In this document: positions 58,901 through 64,000 of the stretch, one piece after another | Numbering within the stretch: the first letter of the stretch is position 1 | Layout of the letters: each line of letters opens with the position of its first letter | DNA from: Haoranjiania flava | GTDB taxonomy: Bacteria; Bacteroidota; Bacteroidia; Chitinophagales; Chitinophagaceae | Assembly: GCF_025631005.1 (NCBI RefSeq) | Contig: NZ_JAOTPL010000006.1 | Location: 109,470 to 173,469 of the forward strand | Length of the DNA: 64,000 nucleotides | Direction of reading: 5' to 3' | Program-made: the position numbers and the translations under genes | Notes under the pieces: model-generated | Databases searched by the model: none | What the model was told of the DNA's origin: nothing | Seen by the model: only the letters and a program-made list of their open reading frames with translations

Positions 58901-59291
58901 TCGCTGCCGTCCTGCTTCTTACGCTTGTAACAACTACTTCATTGCCCGCGTTGACTGTAGATTCATCCATATCCACAACGAGGTCTAAAGGCTGACCCAA
59001 CAGTAATTGTATATCATCAATTTTTTGAACATTAAACCCAACATAAGACACTTCTAAAACATAAGGGCCACCGATTCTCAATCCTGGGAGATCGAATAAA
59101 CCGCCGGTACGCGTAATTGTTTTATATACACTACCAGTGGGAAGGTGAGTAGCTGTAACAGAAGCGCCAGTCAACGGATTACCGCTCGGGCCTACAACTG
59201 TTCCCGTAATACTACTCGTAGTTACCTGCGCAAACAGTACCGCCGGCAGTAACAACATTAAAAATAATTGTAATGATTTTTTGAATGACAT
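55989..59291 (-). CDS. Oar-like TonB-dependent receptor with carboxypeptidase-like domain
   Basis: An 1100-residue outer-membrane protein. The start at 59291 (MSFKKSLQLFLMLLLPAVLF) gives a signal peptide; the longer ATG at 59327 adds a 12-residue leader. A CarboxypepD_reg-like domain follows the signal (SSITGTVVGPSGNPLTGASV, GGLFDLPGLRIGGPYVLEVS). Then comes the plug (GGRDGRYNNLRVDGANLNNN, VVTKSGANQFHGSAYTYLRN), and a long barrel ending in the aromatic signal MQMGLKYTF. Such OmpA/Oar-type receptors lack a SusD partner and have been linked to adhesion and to import of unknown substrates. It ends in a strong terminator. Confidence 0.92.
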   Translation of the reverse strand: MSFKKSLQLFLMLLLPAVLFAQVTTSSITGTVVGPSGNPLTGASVTATHLPTGSVYKTITRTGGLFDLPGLRIGGPYVLEVSYVGFNVQKIDDIQLLLGQPLDLVVDMDESTVNAGNEVVVTSVRSRTAASVKTGAATILTNAQITAMPTISRSINDFTRLTPQANGNSFGGRDGRYNNLRVDGANLNNNFGLSSDLAPGGGSPISLDAFDEVSVSIAPFDVRQSGFTGAGINVVTKSGANQFHGSAYTYLRNQNSYGYKVNGTELTKTANSNTIVGATLGGPIIKNKLFFFVSGEYEKSSRPGINFTPAGSSFVGNPSNTKVEDLKKVYDFVKSKYNYDLGAYQNFPNFDENNRKILAKLDWNIDNSHKLTLKFSDYKGYQVSPLNGSSVPQNGPIIVTGQAKGVTRLPNNRFSANSMAFSSSNYATNRIVRSGTLELNSRFSPELSNQFLATYTKVSDIREPYGNKTVFPTVDIFNGAGQNFISFGTDPFTNNNQLVNDVINFTNNITYYAGRHTVTGGITYEHQKIGNMFMGGSQGHYAFNSLDDFLNEKAPAYYGYTYSLVPNKPAVFSAELKLGQLGAYLQDEYNITDKFKLTYGIRMDMPIYGEKPIANPKIDELQFPDKDGNIKSFSTGKWPKNRPLFSPRVGFNWDAMGDKSLTLRGGTGIFTGRIPFVFLTNMPSGSGMYQNAVRLNTAADLLAAGVTKFDPNPDAYAESPAFVRTAGTTVPRDFVLIDPDFRFPQIWRTNFGADKRLGNGYIATVDLIYTKDINAVVMRNPNLKAPTTQYTGADTRFYYPNGITTADTYYPAATVGTPIILENVNKGSAFSATAQLSKTFENGFFGSVAYTYSAAKEVSPNPGSRATSAWQSIYNVNGPNDKVLDNSQYAIPHRIIANASYRIEHGIFNFPTTLSLFYEGAHQGLISYNVNGSIVGDGNTELMYVYPSGADVPFIASTKYTVAQQQAAYDEFISNSKYLNSKRGQYVNRYGATSAWYNQIDFRFLQDLLVRKNEFGKTARVLQFSMDIFNIGNMLNSKWKNWGYRQTTTLTDPLQFKGVVNGAPTFNMREYGGALVTNPFTPNLSTYSTWSMQMGLKYTF

Positions 59292-59718
59292 ATTAGTTTC
59301 ATTTGATTCTTGCTGCAAAAGAAACACTTTTATTTATCTTAACAAACTATCGCAATGCCTGTTAATGATAAATTAATAATATGGTACAAAATTGTGGATA
59401 AGTTTGGGTAGAGAAAAAATAAAATTGATAGTTAACAGAGACACAATAGGATAATTGGAAAGTGGCAAGTGGAAAATAATAACTGAATTGACAGGTAATC
59501 AATTATAAAGCGGTATAACAGATCTTTACGCCTCCCTTGTAAGAAGAGCACGCACCGGAACCTATAAAATATTAAATTGTGAGCTGTATGAAATTTCGTG
59601 GCCCATACTACTTTAAAAATAAGGCCATACCTTCTTCTGGCGAAATTGATTTCATTATCAACTTTCAAATTTTCAACTATCCATTATCAACTATCCATTG
59701 TCAATTTTCCACTAATAA
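59292..59718. other. Gene-free stretch between the TonB receptor and argS
   Basis: About 430 bp. Besides the 5' region of the receptor gene it contains short tandem 14-bp repeats at 59658-59714. At 59451-59475 there is a stretch of opposite orientation (GATAATTGGAAAGTGGCAAG...). No gene is seen. Confidence 0.55.
59658..59714. repeat. 14-bp tandem repeats before argS 3' end
   Basis: Four diverged units, TCAACTTTCAAATT, TCAACTATCCATTA, TCAACTATCCATTG and TCAATTTTCCACTA. The last two full copies differ by one base. Low-complexity TATCCATT-type repeats of this kind are widespread in bacteria. Confidence 0.6.
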
Positions 59719-61485
59719 TTACATTCTTTCAGGTACCTGTATGCCCAATAAGCTCATGCCATGCCTGATGGTTTCTGCTGTTTGCCTGGCAAGTTTTACA
59801 CGAAGGCTTTTTTCGTCCTGTTTTTCTGCATTGGCAATGGAACATTCGGTATAAAAGGCATTGAACTTTTTAGCCAGCTCAAAAATATAAATGGCTATTT
59901 TCGATGGATCGTATAATTCAAAAGCTTCCAGGCACACAGCACTATATTGCTCTAAATGCAACAGCACATCTTTCTCGTAACTGTTGAGTGCATAATTCTC
60001 GATATGAGAAAAAGTGAAATCGCTTTCGGCTATTTTTCTTAGAATGCTCTTTATCCTGGCATGGGTATATTGTATAAATGGCCCTGTAAAGCCGTGAAAA
60101 TCTATGCTCTCCTCGGGGTTGAAGATCATTTTCTTTTTAGGATCTACCCTCAGCAGGAAAAACTTCAATGCACCCAGGCCAATTGTGGCGTACAGGTTTT
60201 CCAGCTCTTCACCGGTAAAATCTTTTACCTTGCCCAATTCTTCTGTTTTATTGCGTGCAATGCTGATCATTTCTTCCACCAGGTCGTCTGCATCTACTAC
60301 CGTGCCTTCACGGCTTTTCATTTTACCGGTAGGTAGTTCCACCATACCATAGCTGAGATGGTAAATGCCGTCTGCCGATGCCAGGCCCAGTTTCTGGCAG
60401 ATCAGTTTCAGTACTTTAAAATGGTAGTTTTGCTCATCGCCTACCACATAAATATTTTTATCAATACCGTATTCCTGCTGCTTGAGCACTGCCAGTGCAA
60501 TATCCTGGGTGATGTATACCGAGGTGCCGTCTTTGCGTTGCACCAGCTTTTCATCAAGTCCCTCGGAGGTAAGGTCTATCCATACGCTGCCATCTTCTTT
60601 CTGAAAAAACACTCCTTTTTGCAGGCCGTCCTCCACCAGGTTTTTACCAAGCAGGTATATTTCACTTTCATAATAAATTTTGTCGAATTTACTGCCTATC
60701 GCTTCATAGGTTTTATCAAATCCTTTGTACACCCAGCCGTTCATTTCTTTCCAAAGGCTGATCACCTCAGGCTTTCCGGCTTCCCAGTCGATGAGCATCT
60801 GCTGAGCTTCTTTCATAATGGGCGCTTCTTTTTCGGCTTCTGCCTCGCTCATGCCCTGTGCTATCAGCTCGTTTATTTCCTGCTTGTAGGCATCATTGAA
60901 TTTTACATAATAGTCGCCGACGAAATGATCGCCTTTCTGTGCTGTAGATTGCGGTGTGGCGCCTTTGGCAAACCGCTGCCATGCTACCATGCTTTTACAG
61001 ATATGTATGCCGCGATCATTGACTACACAGGTTTTTATCACTTCATTGCCGTTGGCTTCAGCAATCTTTGCGATGCTCCATCCAAGAAAGTTGTTCCTTA
61101 AATGGCCCAGGTGCAATGGCTTATTGGTATTGGGCGAAGAGTACTCCACCATTATTTTCCGGCCTGTCGGCTGTTGATGCCGGTCTTCATCCAGGAAGTT
61201 TATAAAATAGCTGTCTGCTATTTCCAGGTTCAGGAAACCTTTGATAACGTTGTATGAAGTAAAGATCGCCGGATACTTATCCTTGAGATACGTTCCTATC
61301 TCATTGCCAACGACTTCCGGAGCTTTTTTTATTTGTTTAATAAAAGAAAATAACACCAGTGTATAATCTCCTTCAAACTCGGGCTTTGTTTCATTGATCA
61401 ATACTTCATTGACCGGCACGGCCAACTGGTACAATTCTTCCAACGCTTGTGCTGATTTTTCTTTAATTTCACTTACAATATTCAT
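59719..61485 (-). CDS. argS: Arginyl-tRNA synthetase
   Basis: A 588-residue class I synthetase. The start at 61485 (MNIVSEIKEKSAQALEELYQ) is preferred over the 8-residue longer ATG at 61509. The HIGH-like motif is HLGHLRNNFLGWS near residue 130, and the KMSK-type loop is represented by TGKMKSREGTVV near residue 380, as usual in ArgRS. The C-terminal anticodon-binding DALR domain ends with HGMSLLGIQVPERM. Domain order and length are normal. It stands alone on the minus strand. Confidence 0.96.
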   Translation of the reverse strand: MNIVSEIKEKSAQALEELYQLAVPVNEVLINETKPEFEGDYTLVLFSFIKQIKKAPEVVGNEIGTYLKDKYPAIFTSYNVIKGFLNLEIADSYFINFLDEDRHQQPTGRKIMVEYSSPNTNKPLHLGHLRNNFLGWSIAKIAEANGNEVIKTCVVNDRGIHICKSMVAWQRFAKGATPQSTAQKGDHFVGDYYVKFNDAYKQEINELIAQGMSEAEAEKEAPIMKEAQQMLIDWEAGKPEVISLWKEMNGWVYKGFDKTYEAIGSKFDKIYYESEIYLLGKNLVEDGLQKGVFFQKEDGSVWIDLTSEGLDEKLVQRKDGTSVYITQDIALAVLKQQEYGIDKNIYVVGDEQNYHFKVLKLICQKLGLASADGIYHLSYGMVELPTGKMKSREGTVVDADDLVEEMISIARNKTEELGKVKDFTGEELENLYATIGLGALKFFLLRVDPKKKMIFNPEESIDFHGFTGPFIQYTHARIKSILRKIAESDFTFSHIENYALNSYEKDVLLHLEQYSAVCLEAFELYDPSKIAIYIFELAKKFNAFYTECSIANAEKQDEKSLRVKLARQTAETIRHGMSLLGIQVPERM

Positions 61486-61710
61486 CTCTTTATCTTTTTC
61501 CCGAAACAATGCTGCGGCAATCCGGTATTATTTTAAATTAATATACAGGCAGGTAGGTTTTTTACTGATTTTACGATTATTTCATGTAAACTTCATGTTG
61601 CCGCTCTAACTTGCCATTAAATTCAGAAATGCAAAAATATGTTTCATTCATTCTTTTTACAAATAAATAAAAATGCATGGTGAAACAAAACCAAAGGAGG
61701 AACAGAGATT

Positions 61711-62100
61711 ATGAATAAATTATTTTTCACAGGCGTCATGCTGGCAGTTGCGATTAGCTTTTCAGCCTGTGCCACTTACAATGACGGATACGGCTACAAC
61801 AACGGCTATGGTTACAACAGGGCTGACGGATATTATCGCAACGGGCATTATTACCGCTACCAGAATGGAAGGTACTATGCAAACCGCGGATATTATTACG
61901 ATGGCAGGTTTTACCGAGAAAGGCGTTTACCACCCGGACAGGCAAAAAAACTCTACGGCAGCACAAGCGCCAAGCCGTATGCCTACGGCCAGCAAAAAAA
62001 ATACAACAAAAGGTATGACCAATATGACAGATATGACCGTTATGAAAGAGAGGATAAAAAATACAGGAATAAATATAAGAGATACAAAGACAGAGATTAA
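61711..62100 (+). CDS. Tyr/Arg/Gly-rich small lipoprotein with LPPGQAKK motif
   Basis: A 129-residue protein with a lipobox-type signal (VAISFSACATYN; lipid Cys near residue 20). It then has Tyr/Gly/Asn repeats (GYGYNNGYGYNRADGYYRNG), the motif RRLPPGQAKKLYGSTSAK near residue 75, and a Lys/Arg/Tyr/Asp tail (YDRYDRYEREDKKYRNKYKR). A rare strong Shine-Dalgarno, AAAGGAGG, ends 10 bp before the ATG. The LPPGQAKK-(L/V)YG motif is shared with the gene at 62361. The function is unknown; an envelope-associated structural or stress role is a guess. Confidence 0.8.
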   Translation: MNKLFFTGVMLAVAISFSACATYNDGYGYNNGYGYNRADGYYRNGHYYRYQNGRYYANRGYYYDGRFYRERRLPPGQAKKLYGSTSAKPYAYGQQKKYNKRYDQYDRYDRYEREDKKYRNKYKRYKDRD

Positions 62101-62136
62101 TTACTATAAATTCTATTAATTAAAAAACACAACAAA

Positions 62137-62366
62137 AAATAGTCATAAGTAAAGTTGCATACCAACCGCAATGATTATGGCGAAACCAAGTTCACTGCAA
62201 GTAATTCTATTTGACGATTAAAAAACAGCCGCAAAGCGGCGAACTAAAATATAGATATATGAAATAGTCATAAGAGTTGCATACCAACTGGTAATGAATA
62301 AAACCTATTCCATGTGACCATTGAAAACAGCCGCAAAGCGGCGAACTAAAATATAGATATATGAAA
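62137..62366 (+). repeat. Duplicated leader block upstream of the second LPPGQAKK gene
   Basis: Two adjacent units (62137-62263 and 62261-62366) share AATAGTCATAAG..GTTGCATACCAAC at the left and AAACAGCCGCAAAGCGGCGA...AGATATATGAAA at the right. The right part includes the GCCGC-AAA-GCGGC hairpin, and in unit 2 the real start codon. Unit 1 therefore holds a mini-ORF ATG-AAA-TAG. Copy 2 has one extra G in the hairpin. Confidence 0.8.
62280..62326 (+). repeat. Dispersed ATACCAAC...ATTCCATGTG element, copy 2
   Basis: ATACCAACTGGTAATGA at the left and TATTCCATGTGACCATTGAA at the right resemble 15053-15112. It forms the middle of unit 2 of the duplicated leader. Confidence 0.45.
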
Positions 62367-62729
62367 AACCTTAAAATTTCAGCCTTAGCAATATTAGTGA
62401 GCGGTGCATTATTGTTTACAGCCACAGACGCTCAGGCACAGAACAGAGGCAACGGCCACAAAGCAAAAAACAACAAAGTGTACGCGCAAAAAAACCGCGA
62501 CCACGATATGTATGACCGCAACGGCAGGTATGGCCGCAATGACAGGTACCATCGCCGAAGCATTAGGTACGGCACCAATACAGACCTGCCTCCGGGCCAG
62601 GCTAAAAAGGTGTACGGCGGAAAAGCTACAGACTATGCTCCTGGCCAGCTTAACAAAAATGAAGGTACCAGGTACGACCGCAGAAGCAGAACTGTATGGG
62701 ATGATATTTTCGGCACAAGGAGAAGATAA
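62361..62729 (+). CDS. Small secreted basic protein with LPPGQAKK motif
   Basis: A 122-residue protein with a signal peptide (ALAILVSGALLFTATDAQAQ). A Lys/Arg/Asn-rich region follows (AKNNKVYAQKNRDHDMYDRN), then TNTDLPPGQAKKVYGGKATD near residue 75 with YAPGQLNKNE, and a basic end (YDRRSRTVWDDIFGTRRR). The shared core LPPGQAKK-x-YG relates it to the gene at 61711, and the two may be paralogues. It sits after a tandem leader duplication. The function is unknown. Confidence 0.78.
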   Translation: MKNLKISALAILVSGALLFTATDAQAQNRGNGHKAKNNKVYAQKNRDHDMYDRNGRYGRNDRYHRRSIRYGTNTDLPPGQAKKVYGGKATDYAPGQLNKNEGTRYDRRSRTVWDDIFGTRRR

Positions 62730-62772
62730 TTCACAAACCATATAGAACAATTTTGCTAACTTCGCCACAGTA

Positions 62773-63315
62773 ATGAGGAAGTTGCATCTTTGGTCAAAAA
62801 ATACGATCTTGCAAACGGTGGATTTCTTTTATCCGCCGTTTCGTCGTTTTTTACCTTTACAGTTATTCCGATATGCTGTATGCGGCGGCGCAAATATGGC
62901 GCTGGGCATGTTGCTTTATCCCCTGCTATACAATTTTGTTTTTAAACAATACGCTTTTGTAGAAACTTCTCTGTGGGGTATAAACCTGGCAATCAAGCCT
63001 GAGAACGCAGCCCTGCTCTGCAACTTCCTGGTGACCCTGCCTCTGGGTTTTTACCTGAGCATGTACGTGGTGTTTCCGGGCTCTCACCTGCGCAGAAGAA
63101 TACAGTTTATACGCTATTTTATTGTAGCAATTATTAACCTGGCGCTGAACTACCTGCTGATGAAACTTTTTGTCAGGGTATTCGGCTGGTTCCCCACTCC
63201 TTCTTATTGGACTACGGTGGTGATTGTGGTTGCCTTCACTTATTTTGTGCAGAGAAGTTTTACATTCAGGCAGAAGAAAGCAGAGCTAACGCCTTATGAA
63301 CAGCCTATAGAATAA
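62773..63315 (+). CDS. GtrA-family membrane protein
   Basis: A 180-residue integral membrane protein with four helices (FRYAVCGGANMALGMLLYPL, ALLCNFLVTLPLGFYLSMYV, FIRYFIVAIINLALNYLLMK and YWTTVVIVVAFTYFVQRSFT). The F(R)Y...G..N and the closing QRSFTFR pattern fit GtrA. The family is thought to move undecaprenyl-linked sugars across the inner membrane for O-antigen or wall polymer decoration. No glycosyltransferase is adjacent. It overlaps the convergent small membrane protein gene by 30 bp. Confidence 0.9.
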   Translation: MRKLHLWSKNTILQTVDFFYPPFRRFLPLQLFRYAVCGGANMALGMLLYPLLYNFVFKQYAFVETSLWGINLAIKPENAALLCNFLVTLPLGFYLSMYVVFPGSHLRRRIQFIRYFIVAIINLALNYLLMKLFVRVFGWFPTPSYWTTVVIVVAFTYFVQRSFTFRQKKAELTPYEQPIE

Positions 63316-63450
63316 GATCAGCAAGGCTATCAGGAACAGGATAATGGATACCCTGTTCATCCAATGCATGGCACGCGTGTCAAAGTTGTGCGGAGTTTCC
63401 CTTTTCCTGATAAATAAATATTCCAGTATCTGGTTCCAGATCTTTTGCAT
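63286..63450 (-). CDS. Small single-span membrane protein, DUF6728-like
   Basis: A 54-residue protein starting MQKIWNQILEYLFIRKRETP. The internal ATG at 63450 is chosen since the preceding 40 residues are basic, non-conserved and AT-rich in code. The C-terminal half is one membrane segment (WMNRVSIILFLIALLILFYR). The EYLFIRKRE...MHWMNRVSI pattern resembles the short Bacteroidota DUF6728 proteins. Its end overlaps the gtrA 3' end by 30 bp on the opposite strand. The function is unknown. Confidence 0.65.
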   Translation of the reverse strand: MQKIWNQILEYLFIRKRETPHNFDTRAMHWMNRVSIILFLIALLILFYRLFIRR

Positions 63451-63608
63451 CTGATAGGTTTTATTTGGTTTGTACAGCAGCCTGTTGTAAAAGTAAGTTT
63501 TTTGGCGGTGTTTCCAGATTTTATTTTGCGATTTAATGAAATACTTATTACTTTTGTCGGCCTTTAGCAACCGTATGGCAGCAATGCCGGAAAGTTTAAA
63601 AGATATGA

Positions 63609-63682
63609 GGGGAATTAGCTCAGTTGGCTAGAGCGCTTGCCTGGCAGGCAAGAGGCCACCGGTTCGAATCCGGTATTCTCCA
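63609..63682 (+). tRNA. tRNA-Ala(GGC)
   Basis: The acceptor arm GGGGAAT pairs with ATTCTCC and keeps the G3-U70 wobble, the alanine identity element. The anticodon arm is CTTGC-CTGGCAG-GCAAG with anticodon GGC (T33 present). The D and T arms are normal (GGTTCGAATCC). The discriminator is A. CCA is not encoded. Confidence 0.95.
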
Positions 63683-63688
63683 CAAGCC

Positions 63689-63722
63689 AAAAGCCTTGTA
63701 AACAGTACGTTTCAGGGCTTTT
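63689..63722 (+). terminator. Terminator of tRNA-Ala with shared AAACAGTACGTTT loop
   Basis: AAAAGCCTTG pairs with CAGGGCTTTT (10 bp with one wobble). The loop contains the same AAACAGTACGTTT found in the tRNA-Gln terminator. TGTGTTT follows. Confidence 0.75.
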
Positions 63723-64000
63723 GTGTTTAAGGACTCTAATTTGTTTTACAAATTGCCCACAAAATTCATTTTCTCTTCTTTTTAGTTGAAAAACCTTAAA
63801 ATCAATTATTCACACATATTTGTTTGAACTTACACACAACAGGCTATAGATTTTTTGGAATTGCACACAATAGAAGTTAGGATTTACGCACAATCATCCC
63901 GGTAAAGCTATATTTGCTCACACCAAACGCCCGCCTGTCAGTGAGAGGAAGCAATGCACAGAAGGTGATTGATTCGCCCGAAAGAGGTTATAGACTTTAG
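63723..64000. other. Unassigned right end of the window
   Basis: About 280 bp with no confident gene. It has three similar phrases: ACTTACACACAA, AATTGCACACAA and ATTTACGCACAA. One frame reads DLRTIIPVKLYLLTPNARLS... and ends in TAG at 63998-64000 after an upstream stop and without a start codon. It may be a gene remnant. Confidence 0.35.

Noticed and set aside
60358..61101. Long plus-strand frame (247 codons) opposite argS
   Set aside because: It lies entirely within the arginyl-tRNA synthetase gene on the other strand and has the Phe/His/Tyr-rich composition of a shadow frame.
62207..62425. Minus-strand frame with the peptide FIYLYFSSPLCGCF twice
   Set aside because: The repeated peptide only mirrors the duplicated leader on the plus strand.

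Overview
The window looks like a chromosomal segment of a Bacteroidota bacterium, most likely of the Chitinophagaceae or a close relative. The signs are a base composition of roughly 40 percent GC, promoters of the Bacteroidota type (TAnnTTTG -7 boxes), almost no Shine-Dalgarno sequences, S46 dipeptidyl-peptidase, Oar-like and BtuB-like TonB receptors, a bTHX ribosomal peptide, DUF2851 and DUF4286 proteins, a split transketolase and a PIF1-type helicase with a C-terminal HTH. Most of it is ordinary core genome, densely packed, with no prophage, CRISPR array or complete insertion sequence.

Layout. 0-12.6 kb is mostly minus strand: a partial glycosyltransferase, a PIF1-like helicase, ClpB, Ndk (plus), DUF2851, a MutS2 without an Smr domain, an O-methyltransferase-like protein, bTHX, HU, DUF4286 and exonuclease III. 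12.7-22 kb holds a LOG-family protein, LutB, a GH2 glycosidase, a PPDK with a histone-H1-like tail, and aspartate kinase. 22-25.4 kb holds an ECF sigma / anti-sigma / secreted protein operon, a lone transketolase C-terminal half and Hsp20. 25.6-29.2 kb holds bacilliredoxin, KdsD-like isomerase and YidC. 29.3-33.9 kb is a cobalamin-riboswitch-controlled outer-membrane uptake locus. 33.9-35.4 kb holds CoaD and PyrB. 35.4-36.4 kb is a RES/Xre toxin-antitoxin module. 36.7-48.8 kb holds ribosomal protein S1, a 111-bp MITE-like element, histidine decarboxylase with a divergent Lrp regulator, HemW, GpsA, S46 peptidase, aldo/keto reductase and AlaRS. 49-51 kb holds topoisomerase IB and an AraC/alkyltransferase fusion. 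51.1-52.6 kb is a small accessory strip beside tRNA-Gln with an orphan HicB-like gene. 52.6-55.6 kb is an anaerobic ribonucleotide reductase operon in which the glycyl-radical domain is a separate small gene. 55.6-64 kb holds palindromic repeats, an Oar-like TonB receptor, ArgRS, two related small secreted proteins with a duplicated leader, GtrA, a small membrane protein and tRNA-Ala.

How the genes work together. The B12 locus joins a riboswitch, a TonB transporter and a BtuG-like beta-propeller lipoprotein. The nrd operon joins the reductase body, the detached glycyl-radical peptide and the radical-SAM activase. The RES/Xre pair carries its own operator-like repeats. The points most worth a second look are the split NrdD, the histone-like tail on PPDK, the shared loop in the terminators of both tRNA genes, and the duplicated leader that includes a start codon near 62.2 kb.
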